A DNA stretch of 64,000 bases from Galliscardovia ingluviei (GCF_014635685.1 NZ_BMDH01000001.1:248001-312000), one strand, 5' to 3'; positions 28,884 to 38,365 are shown, counted from the stretch's first letter. The notes: generated from the letters alone by a model not told the origin. Program-made: numbers and translations.

Positions 28884-29133
28884 AACGGTACTTATTTTGT
28901 TTGCTTGCAATGCAACTCTCATTGTATGTGGTCAATAGTGTTCTGCAGTGCTTCTGTAGCTGTGTCCTGTATTACTACAGCATTATATCTGACACTAGTG
29001 TAATAGGGTATTGGACTTACCTATACGTTGCTGTATCTGTACTCTACACCTGTTAGATGCAAAGTATTGTGTTCGGGGCACTGAGAAGGCAATATATACA
29101 GTGCTTATCAAGTATTTCTTTAGTATCCGCATA

Positions 29134-29174
29134 CAAAAAGGCTATTTGTAATCACTCTGAATACAAACAGCCTT
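29134..29174 (-). terminator. Terminator after purB (minus strand)
   Basis: On the minus strand the arms AAGGCTGTTTGTA and TACAAATAGCCTT enclose an 11-base loop, followed by TTTTTG. It lies 30 bases after the purB stop. The rest of the 321-base gap up to 28883 shows no gene. Confidence 0.85.
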
Positions 29175-29204
29175 AAGTAGGTAAGGTATTGCTATTTCTG
29201 CTAA

Positions 29205-30635
29205 TTAGTCAAATTCAACAAGAGTGCTAGCAATACCTGTATAAGTAGCAGGAGTTAATGCACGAAGACGTTGTGCAGTAGCTTCATCAAAATCTAATGT
29301 ATCAATAAAGCGCTCTACATCATTTTTACTAATAGCGTGTCCGCGCATCAATTCTTTTACTTTTTCGTACGGCTTATCCATGCCAGCGCGACCTTGTAAT
29401 GCTGCGGCACGCATAGCCGTTTGAATTGGCTCGCCCAAGACTTCCCAATTCTCATTCAGCTCACGCTCAATAACTAAATTATTTGGGTGAATGGACTTAA
29501 GTCCGCCTAACAAATTATCAAGGGCAAGTAGGCTATAGCCAAGCGCAGAACCAATATTGCGCTGTGTAGTGGAATCTGTTAAATCTCGCTGCCAGCGGCT
29601 TTCCACCAACGTAGCAGCAAGAGAGTCCAGTAACGCACAAGAAAGTTCGAGATTTGCTTCGGCATTTTCAAAACGAATAGGATTAACTTTGTGTGGCATA
29701 GTGCTAGAACCAGTAGCTCCCTTAACTGGAACCTGAGCAAAAACTCCTCGAGAGATATACATCCACACATCTTGCGCAAGATTATGCAAAATATGGTTCA
29801 CATGACTAATAGTGCTATAGAGTTCAGCCTGCCAATCATGCGATTCAATCTGCGTAGTAAGAGGATTCCATGTTAATCCGAGGCGTGTTTCGACAAACTC
29901 TCGAGAAACTGCAATCCAATCAACCTGTGGAAGAGCAGCGGTATGTGCGCCAAAGGTGCCGGTAGCACCATTGATTTTGCCCAAATATTCTTGATCAGCA
30001 ATGCGCTCAAGCTGCCTACGCAAACGATACACGTAAACAGAAAGCTCTTTACCAAGAGTGGTTGGAGTAGCAGGCTGTCCGTGGGTAAGCGCGAGTAATG
30101 GCATATCTTTATACTGCTCAGCATGCTCGGCAAGGTGATTAACAATTGCCTCAGCAGCAGGAAGCCACACTAATTCGATGGCTTGTTTGATACAGCGAGC
30201 GTAGGAGAGGTTATTAATATCTTCTGATGTGCATGCAAAATGTACTAGAGGCTTGAGACGAGGTAGATCGCAGTTTTCACCGAGTACGCTTGGTGCACGA
30301 TCGAGTGCATCGTCGATGAAATATTCGACAGCCTTCACATCGTGGTGAGTGATTGCCTCATGAGCCGCAAGCTGTTCGATACTGTTGGCATCAAAGTCAG
30401 TTGCTAGAGAGCGTAAGTAATCCATCTCTTCATCGGTAAAAGGTTGAACGCCTGGGATAAGAGATCCATTACCCATGCCGTTGGCGAGCAGAATCATCCA
30501 CTCTACTTCAACAACAATACGCTCACGATTGAGTGCAGGTTCACTAAGATATTCGGCAATAGGTGCAGCTTGGCGTTGATAACGACCGTCTAATGGACTG
30601 ACGGCAATTGCTGGAGTAATATCAGTCAGCTTCAT
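29205..30635 (-). CDS. purB: Adenylosuccinate lyase
   Basis: Cleaves SAICAR and adenylosuccinate, releasing fumarate, in purine synthesis. The fumarase/aspartase superfamily signature is GATGSSTMPHKVNPIRFENAE (at most residues ~290-310), with the catalytic-Ser loop and THGQPATPTTLGKEL (~170-184) for substrate contact. The N-terminus SPLDGRYQ is characteristic. Length 476 from the chosen ATG (MKLTDITP) matches bifidobacterial PurB; two upstream in-frame starts exist without better ribosome sites, and leaderless translation is possible. It is the last gene of the long minus-strand block and ends at a clear terminator. Confidence 0.94.
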   Translation of the reverse strand: MKLTDITPAIAVSPLDGRYQRQAAPIAEYLSEPALNRERIVVEVEWMILLANGMGNGSLIPGVQPFTDEEMDYLRSLATDFDANSIEQLAAHEAITHHDVKAVEYFIDDALDRAPSVLGENCDLPRLKPLVHFACTSEDINNLSYARCIKQAIELVWLPAAEAIVNHLAEHAEQYKDMPLLALTHGQPATPTTLGKELSVYVYRLRRQLERIADQEYLGKINGATGTFGAHTAALPQVDWIAVSREFVETRLGLTWNPLTTQIESHDWQAELYSTISHVNHILHNLAQDVWMYISRGVFAQVPVKGATGSSTMPHKVNPIRFENAEANLELSCALLDSLAATLVESRWQRDLTDSTTQRNIGSALGYSLLALDNLLGGLKSIHPNNLVIERELNENWEVLGEPIQTAMRAAALQGRAGMDKPYEKVKELMRGHAISKNDVERFIDTLDFDEATAQRLRALTPATYTGIASTLVEFD

Positions 30636-30701
30636 ACGTACAACCATATATGAAGCCGTAAACGCTGCGGGCATAATGTCCATAAAGTAACATGAGTATT
30701 G

Positions 30702-32423
30702 TTAATTTTTACTGATACGACCACGGAAATACTGTGTAGAAATATGCTCGCCTTGAACGATTTGATCAAAATGCTGTTCATGCCTAGCAAGATCTGGAGC
30801 ACCGAGTTGCTGTGCATCTTTCCACGCGGCTTTCATATACCACATTTCATGACTCAGGAACTTTCTATCACCTGAGTGTTCCACTTCAGTGCCCTGAGTA
30901 TGTGCGTTCAAGTAAGGCATAGTAGATGTTGTTGGTGTTGGGTGCGAGAGCGTATTCGTAGATCGAGTAGCACGTTGCGCGGAAGAATCTGCGGAAAGCT
31001 GTGGGAGAGATTGAACAGTAGTGTAGCGTGGCAGTGATGGAGTAGTTGCAGTGGCTTGCGTTTCGCGTTGAGTAATACCACTATATCCAGTTTGTGGTGG
31101 CATACTAGTACCCCGTACAGTAAGCCATTGGTCAGTCATTGGATTGCGTGCACCATCAAGATTAGAAACGAGTTCATCATTCATTTCAATGCTGGTCACC
31201 CATGTTTGCGACGCAATTGGATGGTTGGCAATAGGAGATCCTGCAGTAACAATATGACTAATAGTATATTTATCAGCAAAGTCTGATGCCATAGTTGCCG
31301 CAACAATACCTCCTTGGGAATGGCCAACCATAGCAACTGGTTCTCCAGGCTGTATACCTGCCATAGTCATTGCCTGATCGACCATACGCGCACTGTCAGC
31401 AAGTTTGCGCTGACTGGCACGAGCGCTCATCAGCTCGATATTAGTTTGCCAACTAAATGGTGAGTCGAGGTGACCATCTGTTCCAGGAATCGTTACCATC
31501 CATGAACGAGTGCCATCAGGTTGCTTGAATTGTTCAATAGCAATAGAGCCATAATCCACATGGTTTAATCGCATATCATGGACATTATCGAGTGATGATG
31601 CAATGGAATCAGTGGTAGTAATACCACGCTTTGGATATATCTCTTGGACGCTAAGCGTATCACCAAACAGGATATTATTCGCAGGTGCGGTAACCATACT
31701 GATTTTTGAGGCAGCACGATTCACTTCGGATGTACTAACAAGTCCTACAGCCATAGCTTGCTTGCTATTGCCAAGGGTAATAAGGTTTCCAAATCCAGCT
31801 AGGAGGCCTTCTTGTGCCCACCACGTGTCAGTAATAGCGTAGATTGGGTTAAAGCGCTGCTCAACAATTGATCCTCGAATAACACCGAGTGCTGCTAAAG
31901 CTGCAAAACCTAAAGAGGTATATTTTGGAGATATTTCAAACCCAAGTTCAATACCTTCATTAATAATACGGTCTACGGTATGTTCTGCATGCGAATATAG
32001 GCTATGCGCTTGTGTAAGTTTGTCGGCAAGCAGTATCAGGGCAGTGCCTACTTGTGAAAGTGCTTCACTTTCATCAGCACTACGCTGTTGTAAAAGCATT
32101 GTATCTATGCCGATATGTTCATAAGCAATATTGTCATTGCCGATACTAGTTGTAGTATCGATTGTGCAACCATAGGTGCTCACTCCAACTGTTGAGGAAG
32201 CTCCTCCTAATGCGCGAGAAACACCCATCTGCCAAGCAGGGCATAATGGAGCCATTGCACGGAAACGAGACATGGAGGCGGGTAGATTTGCCCAGTATGA
32301 ACTGTGTGCTTGTAGGAGCTTTCCTGTGTGATTGCAGACATCAGCAATATGGACAATATCGTCAAGTTCTACAGTGGTGCAACTTCTTGATCCATACAAC
32401 GATGATGAAACACGGGCGTTCAT
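30702..32423 (-). CDS. Predicted alpha/beta-hydrolase with helical N-terminal half
   Basis: A 573-residue protein. Its C-terminal half contains VAMVGHSQGGIVAATMASDF, a classical nucleophile elbow (Gly-His-Ser-Gln-Gly) near residue 365, preceded by VTIPGTDGHLDSPF; these are lipase/esterase-like features. Candidate acid and base partners lie after it (NDELVSNLDGARN; HEMWY), so it may be active. The N-terminal ~200 residues are mainly helical, with Ala/Ser/Leu repeats and no signal peptide, similar in layout to WXG/LXG-type exported effector domains. The ATG is fixed by AGAAGGAA, and a WXG-like gene ends 22 bases upstream, so the two are probably co-translated. The C-terminal Thr/Ser/Pro-rich stretch (~430-510) is probably a linker. 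Substrate unknown. Confidence 0.75.
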   Translation of the reverse strand: MNARVSSSLYGSRSCTTVELDDIVHIADVCNHTGKLLQAHSSYWANLPASMSRFRAMAPLCPAWQMGVSRALGGASSTVGVSTYGCTIDTTTSIGNDNIAYEHIGIDTMLLQQRSADESEALSQVGTALILLADKLTQAHSLYSHAEHTVDRIINEGIELGFEISPKYTSLGFAALAALGVIRGSIVEQRFNPIYAITDTWWAQEGLLAGFGNLITLGNSKQAMAVGLVSTSEVNRAASKISMVTAPANNILFGDTLSVQEIYPKRGITTTDSIASSLDNVHDMRLNHVDYGSIAIEQFKQPDGTRSWMVTIPGTDGHLDSPFSWQTNIELMSARASQRKLADSARMVDQAMTMAGIQPGEPVAMVGHSQGGIVAATMASDFADKYTISHIVTAGSPIANHPIASQTWVTSIEMNDELVSNLDGARNPMTDQWLTVRGTSMPPQTGYSGITQRETQATATTPSLPRYTTVQSLPQLSADSSAQRATRSTNTLSHPTPTTSTMPYLNAHTQGTEVEHSGDRKFLSHEMWYMKAAWKDAQQLGAPDLARHEQHFDQIVQGEHISTQYFRGRISKN

Positions 32424-32445
32424 AGTTATTCCTTCTCTTTTTACG

Positions 32446-32823
32446 TTATGTCCATTGATGAATTTCGTTAATGAGATTTCGCGTTTGTGTTTCGCCATCA
32501 GCGGCTTGTTGCTGGATAGCAGTACAAATGCGCTTGAATTGTGCGGCTGCTGGACCATCCCATGCGATGTGCTGACACTGAACAAGTGTTTCTTGGGCTT
32601 GAGTAAATAGTCTTGCACTAGCAAGTGCTTCGTTTGACAGCTGTGATATGGCTTGGGCTGTTACTGTGGTGCAGGGGCACAAAGGGGCCCGACCTGCAGT
32701 GGTGAGAGGGGACATCACGCCTGCAGGTCGAGCTGACGCAGCGGTAAGAGAAGGGGAAAACACACTGCGTGATGGGAAAAAGTTTGTTATATATGCCGTG
32801 TAATACTCATGTGGTTTAATCAT
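32446..32823 (-). CDS. WXG100-like small protein
   Basis: Helical protein whose last ~85 residues have the WXG100 layout: helix 1 QAISQLSNEALASARLFTQA, turn IAWDGPAAAQF (Trp-Asp-Gly, the WXG motif), then helix 2 CTAIQQQAADGETQTRNLIN. Such proteins are ESX/type VII substrates or chaperones. From 32823 it is 125 residues. A start at 32715 (MSPLTTAG) would give a canonical 89-residue length, and neither start has a strong ribosome site. It lies just before the hydrolase gene, fitting a substrate-plus-effector pair. A perfect inverted repeat CGACCTGCAG/CTGCAGGTCG (32690-32730) overlaps the 5' part. Confidence 0.6.
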   Translation of the reverse strand: MIKPHEYYTAYITNFFPSRSVFSPSLTAASARPAGVMSPLTTAGRAPLCPCTTVTAQAISQLSNEALASARLFTQAQETLVQCQHIAWDGPAAAQFKRICTAIQQQAADGETQTRNLINEIHQWT

Positions 32824-32915
32824 AAAGACATTACAGCATAGTGTCACTGTAAGATGAAGCCTTAAGGAAGGCTGTTATCCATTGACGAAAAACGCTGTAC
32901 TGTCAATTTTCCGCA

Positions 32916-33452
32916 TCACCATGGTTGTGGCGTGTTTTGTGTACTTGAATTCTGTGACTGATTATTCGACGGAAGCATACTGGCATCAAGCTTTGTATTG
33001 TTGTTTAGTACACTATTGATTTTCTCTTTGTCAGTGCTGCTGTTTGCTTTCGAAGTTCCTTGCTTACGTTGTTTAGCTTCCTGCGCTGCAGTAGCACTAT
33101 CAGTATCAGTACCATTACGTTGTGCTAGATCGTGCTCGAGTTGTTTACTGAGCGCTTGTGACGTTTTAGCATTCTCTTCAATATCGTGATGAATACTTGG
33201 CAATAGCAAAGGGGAGATGCGTAGTACATCTGCAAACTGGGCATCGACTTGGCGTTGAGCTGCAATGAGCTGGTCAAGGTCAGCATGTTTTTCGGTATTA
33301 TACTGACGAGCATTCGCATTATATGCCTCAATGGCATGATTATTTTTTATAATCACACCCCAGTGATAGCACGCAATAATACTTATACACACGCAAACAC
33401 AGGTAATACACAGAGGGATAATACGCCTTCGATAACGACGCAATATACTCAT
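32916..33452 (-). CDS. Single-pass membrane protein with coiled coil
   Basis: 178 residues: a basic start (MSILRRYRRR), a hydrophobic segment (PLCITCVCVCISIIACYH) at about 12-30, then a Glu/Gln/Leu-rich probable coiled coil and a Ser/Asn/Gln-rich tail ending QNTPQPW. No enzyme motif is seen, and I do not recognise a family with certainty. Its ATG overlaps the stop of the upstream VWA gene (ATGA) and is led by AGGAGG inside that gene, so it belongs to the same translation-coupled operon. Topology would put most of the protein outside the membrane. It may serve the VWA proteins as an accessory subunit. Confidence 0.7.
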   Translation of the reverse strand: MSILRRYRRRIIPLCITCVCVCISIIACYHWGVIIKNNHAIEAYNANARQYNTEKHADLDQLIAAQRQVDAQFADVLRISPLLLPSIHHDIEENAKTSQALSKQLEHDLAQRNGTDTDSATAAQEAKQRKQGTSKANSSTDKEKINSVLNNNTKLDASMLPSNNQSQNSSTQNTPQPW

Positions 33453-34567
33453 AATGCCCTCCTAGAACGATACGTCCAAACGCCAGCTTCCCAGATTAAG
33501 AGTAGAAGCATAATCATTACAAAAGGCCAGACAAGCAGTTCTTCTTGCTCAACAGGTTTATTGCTGTGTTCAATTCTCCACGATGTGAATGTATGTTGTA
33601 ATGATGTATCCTGTGCGCTCATACAGGTATGGGTGCTATCAGTTAGACACATACTCCCACTCATTTCATCGGCAATATCAGAGAGATTTTTCTCGTTTCT
33701 TGCAGAAATACCAGGCTGTCCGGTGCTTGGATCAAGCACAGGATGTTGATCATCAATAACGCCATCAGTATCAACTGTAGGTACTGTTCCACCCTCTGCA
33801 CTACCCACGCCGATGACTAATGCATGATCAACAGATTGCCGCAATGATGCAAAAGACCGCCTCGTGGTAGTACCGGTCTGCTCACCATCCGTAATATACA
33901 ACACAATAATCGTATCTTGTGGATGTGCTTTTCGCGTATCACGAGCTAATGGGATGAGTGCATCAAGGGCTTTATCGAGATTAGAGCCATGCGAGGCTGT
34001 AGTAGGTTCTGGACGTAATGTTGAAGACCAATTTGCAATAGCAAGAGCATCAGGCGTCAGTGGAAGTGCCACCGATCCTGATGTTCCTACACGGATTGCT
34101 GCATAACTGGCATTAGGGAATTGTGATACAGAATCTTTAACTACTTGTTGAGCAACTTGCAACCGTGTTAATTGCTGATCTGAGCCGTATTGCGCATCAT
34201 GGACCGCCATAGAACCGGTAGTGTCAACAGCAATAAGAATATCTGTATTTTTGACTGCTTGAGTAGTGGAAGGTCTAGTAATACTTGGACCGAGGAATAT
34301 TATTCCCATGCATAGCATAATTAGCGCTCGTCGCATCCAATCGATTCTGGAGGCATCCGTCAATACGGTGTGAGCTGAAGTCTGATTTGTATGTTTTCTA
34401 GGAATTTTCTTAACAACAATGACGAGTATACCTAGGGCGGCTACACCACAAATTGCGGAGAGTATGCCACTGACAATCCAGCCAAACAGTGGAGAACAAT
34501 GCAATGATGACAAGATTTGAGAAAACGGTTGAGCCAAAGTTAGGGCATTGCTTGAAGCGATTTGCAT
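33449..34567 (-). CDS. VWA-domain membrane protein (BatB-like)
   Basis: 372 residues: an N-terminal hydrophobic segment (IVSGILSAICGVAALGILVIVV, roughly 28-50), a second one (ALIMLCMGIIFLGPS ~80-95), then a VWA domain with the metal-ion-dependent adhesion motif ILIAVDTTGSMAVHDA near residue 109. The domain ends before a C-terminal hydrophobic segment (LLVWPFVMIMLLLLIWEAG). It resembles BatB-type proteins of MoxR-linked operons, which assemble or stabilise membrane complexes. The ATG sits one base into the stop of the preceding gene (TAATG) and follows GGAGG at 11 bases. Two VWA proteins in a row is usual for this operon. Confidence 0.82.
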   Translation of the reverse strand: MQIASSNALTLAQPFSQILSSLHCSPLFGWIVSGILSAICGVAALGILVIVVKKIPRKHTNQTSAHTVLTDASRIDWMRRALIMLCMGIIFLGPSITRPSTTQAVKNTDILIAVDTTGSMAVHDAQYGSDQQLTRLQVAQQVVKDSVSQFPNASYAAIRVGTSGSVALPLTPDALAIANWSSTLRPEPTTASHGSNLDKALDALIPLARDTRKAHPQDTIIVLYITDGEQTGTTTRRSFASLRQSVDHALVIGVGSAEGGTVPTVDTDGVIDDQHPVLDPSTGQPGISARNEKNLSDIADEMSGSMCLTDSTHTCMSAQDTSLQHTFTSWRIEHSNKPVEQEELLVWPFVMIMLLLLIWEAGVWTYRSRRAL

Positions 34568-35679
34568 TACTGACGTAACCTCCATTCAAGCGTAAGTAGT
34601 ACTACAATAAGTATCAGCAATACCACCAATACTGGCTGAGGACGATCAACGAGATCTGCACGGGTGCTGGTGTCAGCGTACCCGCGGCGCTCTTGAATCT
34701 GTGTAATAAGCTGCGAAACAGATTGCGAAGTATCTGAACCCGTATCTTGTGTGAGGAATAAGCCTTGGTGTGATTCAATATCGCGTTTCATAGCTTGTGT
34801 GGTATCTTCACCACTTGACTCAGCGGGTCCGGAATACAAACCGTCAACAGCAATAGATGCTTGCTGGGTAAGATCAAGTGCTTGACTGAGTTGATATGTT
34901 GGAGTTCCAGAAAGTACGTTATCAGTTGCAAATACTATAGAGGCTGAGCGTTGCTGAGCGTTGCTTTCAGAAGGCTTGGACTGTGTTGCGTTATCATTTT
35001 GCAAAAATTGGCTAAATTGAGGGAGCATAGCAGCACAACTAATAAGACCATCACCAATAAGTGATGTAGCTTGCTCTCTATTTTGTGTACCGTCTAACCA
35101 ATCAGCAACATCTTGATACTGAGCATCACTCATGTTATCAATACTGTCTTGATTCACCACGCCATTGAGTAGTTTACTAGCATGCTGGAGTTGCTGGCGC
35201 ACAACCTTATAATCATCTGTTAAAGGGAAAATGATTTTGGACGTGGAATTAAAAATACTCAATCCAATGCGCTCTCCCTGAAAATGATTGACTAGGGAGA
35301 TGTAGGTATCAATTACTTCTTTATCATAAGGTAGCGTAGATCCTGAAACATCAAGGCACAACACAATATCTCGTGTGGCATTATTGCTACTACTACGGTT
35401 TACTGTGCTTGGTCGAGCAATAAGTAACGACAGACAAAGCCCTATCAATATCATGATTGCTACCACTACGCGTCGCAGTGTGATATACAACTTGCGCTGT
35501 TTAGTGATGAGCTCACCTTGTAAGTCTTGCTCGACATCCCAAACGACACGATCCTGAGTATCAAGAGTAATAGCACGGTGACGTCGCGTAAGCCAGAACG
35601 CAATACCGCTAGTAACAATTACTGCAATAGCACAAACTAAACCAGCAATTGGCCAACGTAAAGTCCACCCAAAGATCAT
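34567..35679 (-). CDS. VWA-domain membrane protein (BatA-like)
   Basis: 370 residues with two hydrophobic N-terminal segments (~10-30, ~75-95), a VWA domain with MIDAS motif VLCLDVSGSTLPYDKE near residue 116, and a C-terminal hydrophobic helix (PVLVVLLILIVVLLTLEW). This is the paralogue of the following VWA gene; the pair usually forms a membrane complex with MoxR-activated proteins. The ATG at 35679 follows AGGTGG and overlaps the upstream gene's stop (ATGA). A longer frame starts at a GTG (35688) three codons earlier. Confidence 0.82.
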   Translation of the reverse strand: MIFGWTLRWPIAGLVCAIAVIVTSGIAFWLTRRHRAITLDTQDRVVWDVEQDLQGELITKQRKLYITLRRVVVAIMILIGLCLSLLIARPSTVNRSSSNNATRDIVLCLDVSGSTLPYDKEVIDTYISLVNHFQGERIGLSIFNSTSKIIFPLTDDYKVVRQQLQHASKLLNGVVNQDSIDNMSDAQYQDVADWLDGTQNREQATSLIGDGLISCAAMLPQFSQFLQNDNATQSKPSESNAQQRSASIVFATDNVLSGTPTYQLSQALDLTQQASIAVDGLYSGPAESSGEDTTQAMKRDIESHQGLFLTQDTGSDTSQSVSQLITQIQERRGYADTSTRADLVDRPQPVLVVLLILIVVLLTLEWRLRQ

Positions 35680-36191
35680 GCTTTCCACCTCTCAACAAGA
35701 TTAGCAACCCACCCTGCTGCTTGGTCAACATGGACTTCGCGCGCTAGAGCATGAGTTTGCTGATCGGCGAACTCTGGCGGATACAGTGCAGCGATGGTTT
35801 GACGTAATAAATCAATACCCTGAGCATGGTGTCGCGCGCGTTCCAGAGCCTGTAGATCAGTCAGTGTTTGTGCACTGATATCGGTTTGTAATCGTTCGGA
35901 CGCGAAATCCCGCGCTATTTCAGCTAATAAAATATATGCTTGATCACTGGAAATATGTTCTTGATGGTACTGTATGCGAACATCTTCAATGCGTTGACGC
36001 CACTGCGATAAAGACGTATGCGCTGAATGTGCACCAACTTGTTGGGTGGTATGCTTATTCCACAGCAGTAGGGTAATAATAATGGACACGATTGCTATGC
36101 CACCACAGCTTAAGGCAATGATCATCCAAAGAGTAGTTGGCATAGTATCGAGCAACGGAACTTGCGACGCAGCGAATATTACACTAGGCAT
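35676..36191 (-). CDS. DUF4381-like membrane protein
   Basis: 171 residues: a hydrophobic segment near residues 20-45 (LWMIIALSCGGIAIVSIIITLLL, more than half of a helix bundle), then a helical, charged cytoplasmic region ending YPPEFADQQTHAL, VANLVERW. The position between DUF58 and the first VWA gene, the length and the YPPEFA motif match DUF4381-type proteins of MoxR operons. Its exact role is unknown; in such operons it is thought to belong to the same complex. It overlaps the next gene by ATGA and lies nine bases after the DUF58 stop. Confidence 0.7.
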   Translation of the reverse strand: MPSVIFAASQVPLLDTMPTTLWMIIALSCGGIAIVSIIITLLLWNKHTTQQVGAHSAHTSLSQWRQRIEDVRIQYHQEHISSDQAYILLAEIARDFASERLQTDISAQTLTDLQALERARHHAQGIDLLRQTIAALYPPEFADQQTHALAREVHVDQAAGWVANLVERWKA

Positions 36192-36200
36192 AAGTTAACC

Positions 36201-37190
36201 CTAATCGTTGTGAATCTGTTTATGGTACGACGAGGCATACGATTTTGGATGTGTAGAATATAGCCCTGAACTGGAACCCGCTGACAGTCTCATTGATTGG
36301 CTAATAGTTTGCAGTACAGTAGTAAACATAGTCTCGCTCGAGTCTGCACGTATGACTGTAGCTGCTACTGCAGTAAGTTCACGTCTCATGTGTTGTGCCA
36401 GAAAATCTCGTCTTGTGCGTACTTCTTCGCTGAGCGTTTGCGTTCTCAAAAATGCAGGAATATAACGACCGGTTGCTCCATCAACAATACGTGAACCATC
36501 TGGTGAAAGAGGATTCATTCGTTCAACAGTAACGAGAATAATCGGTCGTTGTTGTGCAAGAATACGCAGAGTGTTGATATGTTCGCTGGTCCAAGCCAAT
36601 TCATCGGTTGCAATAACTGTCAGCGCATGCCTATGTATATCTTTTTTCAAAAAAGTAAGTATGCTATCAATATCACGTTCCTGAGATTGATTTTGCTGTT
36701 CAATACGTTCTAATGCGGCGTGTAAACCGCGATATCCACCATTACAAGGGATTCGAGTAAGAGCTTGCTCAGTAGCAGAAAACAGTGCGATTTCATCACC
36801 ACGACGTATGGCTAATGCTCCTAGCATACGCAAAGTATCAGTAGCAATATCAATAATGCGCTCAGAACTTGGTGAAAGAGTATACATACGTTCCGATGTA
36901 TCAAGGATACATAATACTGTATCGTTCCCTGATTTTTCATAGTCTATAACCATAGGTTTGCCGATACGAGCACTAGCTTTCCAGTCAATATGCCGAGCTT
37001 CTTCCCCAGCAGTATAAGGGTGCGAGCCACGCATATCGAGTCCTGAACCACGTGCGAGTGACTGATGAACTCCTTCCAGTAACCCTAAGGCCCTACGAGC
37101 AGCTGGCAAACTCAAAGAAGATCCTACGGCTTCAATGCGTTTTCTCACCCACTGACTGTTATGCGCAGGAGTAGACATGACAGAACTCAT
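36201..37190 (-). CDS. DUF58-domain protein
   Basis: 329 residues with the DUF58 signature GEEARHIDWKASARIGKPMV near residues 55-75 and a preceding RGSHPYTAG. The domain is a VWA-related fold whose members partner MoxR ATPases. No clear membrane segment is present, so it is probably peripheral. The ATG overlaps the moxR stop (ATGA), so translation is coupled to the ATPase. The C-terminus is Ser/Thr-rich. Confidence 0.88.
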   Translation of the reverse strand: MSSVMSTPAHNSQWVRKRIEAVGSSLSLPAARRALGLLEGVHQSLARGSGLDMRGSHPYTAGEEARHIDWKASARIGKPMVIDYEKSGNDTVLCILDTSERMYTLSPSSERIIDIATDTLRMLGALAIRRGDEIALFSATEQALTRIPCNGGYRGLHAALERIEQQNQSQERDIDSILTFLKKDIHRHALTVIATDELAWTSEHINTLRILAQQRPIILVTVERMNPLSPDGSRIVDGATGRYIPAFLRTQTLSEEVRTRRDFLAQHMRRELTAVAATVIRADSSETMFTTVLQTISQSMRLSAGSSSGLYSTHPKSYASSYHKQIHND

Positions 37191-38299
37191 GGTACAGGAA
37201 CCGCCTCAATCATAGAGTCAATAACTTGATCAACACTTATGGAATCACCAAGTGCCTCAAAAGTAAGTAGAATACGATGACGAAATACGTCATGAGCGAA
37301 GGACTTGATATCTTCTGGAATAACATAATCACGCCCAGAAAGCAGTGCAGAGGCCTGTCCGATGCGAATAAGGGCAATACTTGCACGAGGGCTAGCCCCG
37401 AGACGTACCAAAGACTCAATACCTTGAATCGGTTTAGGTCCTTCCCCACGACTTGTTTGCGCAAGTTGTACAGCATATTGCATAATTGGCTGTGAAACAT
37501 GAACCTGACGAGCGCTACGACGCAAGAATTCAACATCGCCAATGCTCAAAGGTGGTTTCATATCTGCTGCATCAGCAACATCACTACCACGCCGTGTAAG
37601 CATGGAGAGCATAGCAATCTCATCTTGTTGCGTAGGATAATCAAGTACTGTTTTCAAGTAGAACCTATCCATCTGCGATTCAGGTAGCGAGTATGTACCC
37701 TCTTCTTCAATAGGATTTTGTGTAGCAATAACCATGAACGGCTTTGGCAGGGCGATGCGCTCGCCGCCAATAGTCGTTGCGCCTTCAGCCATAGCCTCCA
37801 ACATTGCTGATTGTGTTTTTGCTGACGAGCGGTTGATCTCATCGAGTAAAACAAAATTAGCGTGGATCGGACCAATCTGTGTGGTCATATGCTGTGAAGC
37901 AAAGTCAAAAATTTGTGTGCCAATGAGGTCTGAAGGCATTAAGTCTGGAGTGCATTGAATACGCTTAAAACTACCAGAAACAGCAGTAGCTAGTAATTTT
38001 GCTGCTGTAGTTTTTGCAAGTCCTGGCACTGATTCAATCAAAATATGACCTGAAGCTACCATTGTGGTTATCAATGCCTCGCGCAGATTATCTTGAGCAA
38101 CAAGACCTTGCGAAAAATGATGGCGAAGTCTCGTGGCTAGCTCCTGAGCATGAGCAATATCATCGGGTGTGAGCACTACTTGCTGCTGTGTTTCTTGAAC
38201 TGCCGGATTCAGTGTACCGGCAGGTTTAGGAGCTGCAGGAATTGGTATCTGGTTATGCTGCACACGATCGGACGAAGACCGAGAAGGAAAAATAGCCAT
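37187..38299 (-). CDS. MoxR-family AAA+ ATPase
   Basis: AAA+ chaperone-like ATPase of the MoxR group, thought to remodel or insert metal into VWA-containing partner proteins. The 370-residue sequence shows Walker A HILIESVPGLAKTTAAKLLA, Walker B FVLLDEINRSSAKTQSAMLE and sensor motif VIATQNPIEEEGTYSLPESQ. Residues 20-40 are a Pro/Gln-rich leader. It is the first gene of a co-directional operon that continues through DUF58, two VWA proteins and small membrane proteins. The start follows AAGGA at nine bases, and a promoter-like pair is upstream. Confidence 0.93.
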   Translation of the reverse strand: MAIFPSRSSSDRVQHNQIPIPAAPKPAGTLNPAVQETQQQVVLTPDDIAHAQELATRLRHHFSQGLVAQDNLREALITTMVASGHILIESVPGLAKTTAAKLLATAVSGSFKRIQCTPDLMPSDLIGTQIFDFASQHMTTQIGPIHANFVLLDEINRSSAKTQSAMLEAMAEGATTIGGERIALPKPFMVIATQNPIEEEGTYSLPESQMDRFYLKTVLDYPTQQDEIAMLSMLTRRGSDVADAADMKPPLSIGDVEFLRRSARQVHVSQPIMQYAVQLAQTSRGEGPKPIQGIESLVRLGASPRASIALIRIGQASALLSGRDYVIPEDIKSFAHDVFRHRILLTFEALGDSISVDQVIDSMIEAVPVP

Positions 38300-38365
38300 A
38301 AGAATTTATCCTTAATAATATAGGTTACTTACTCAAATAATAGGCATACGCTTTTACTGAACTGT

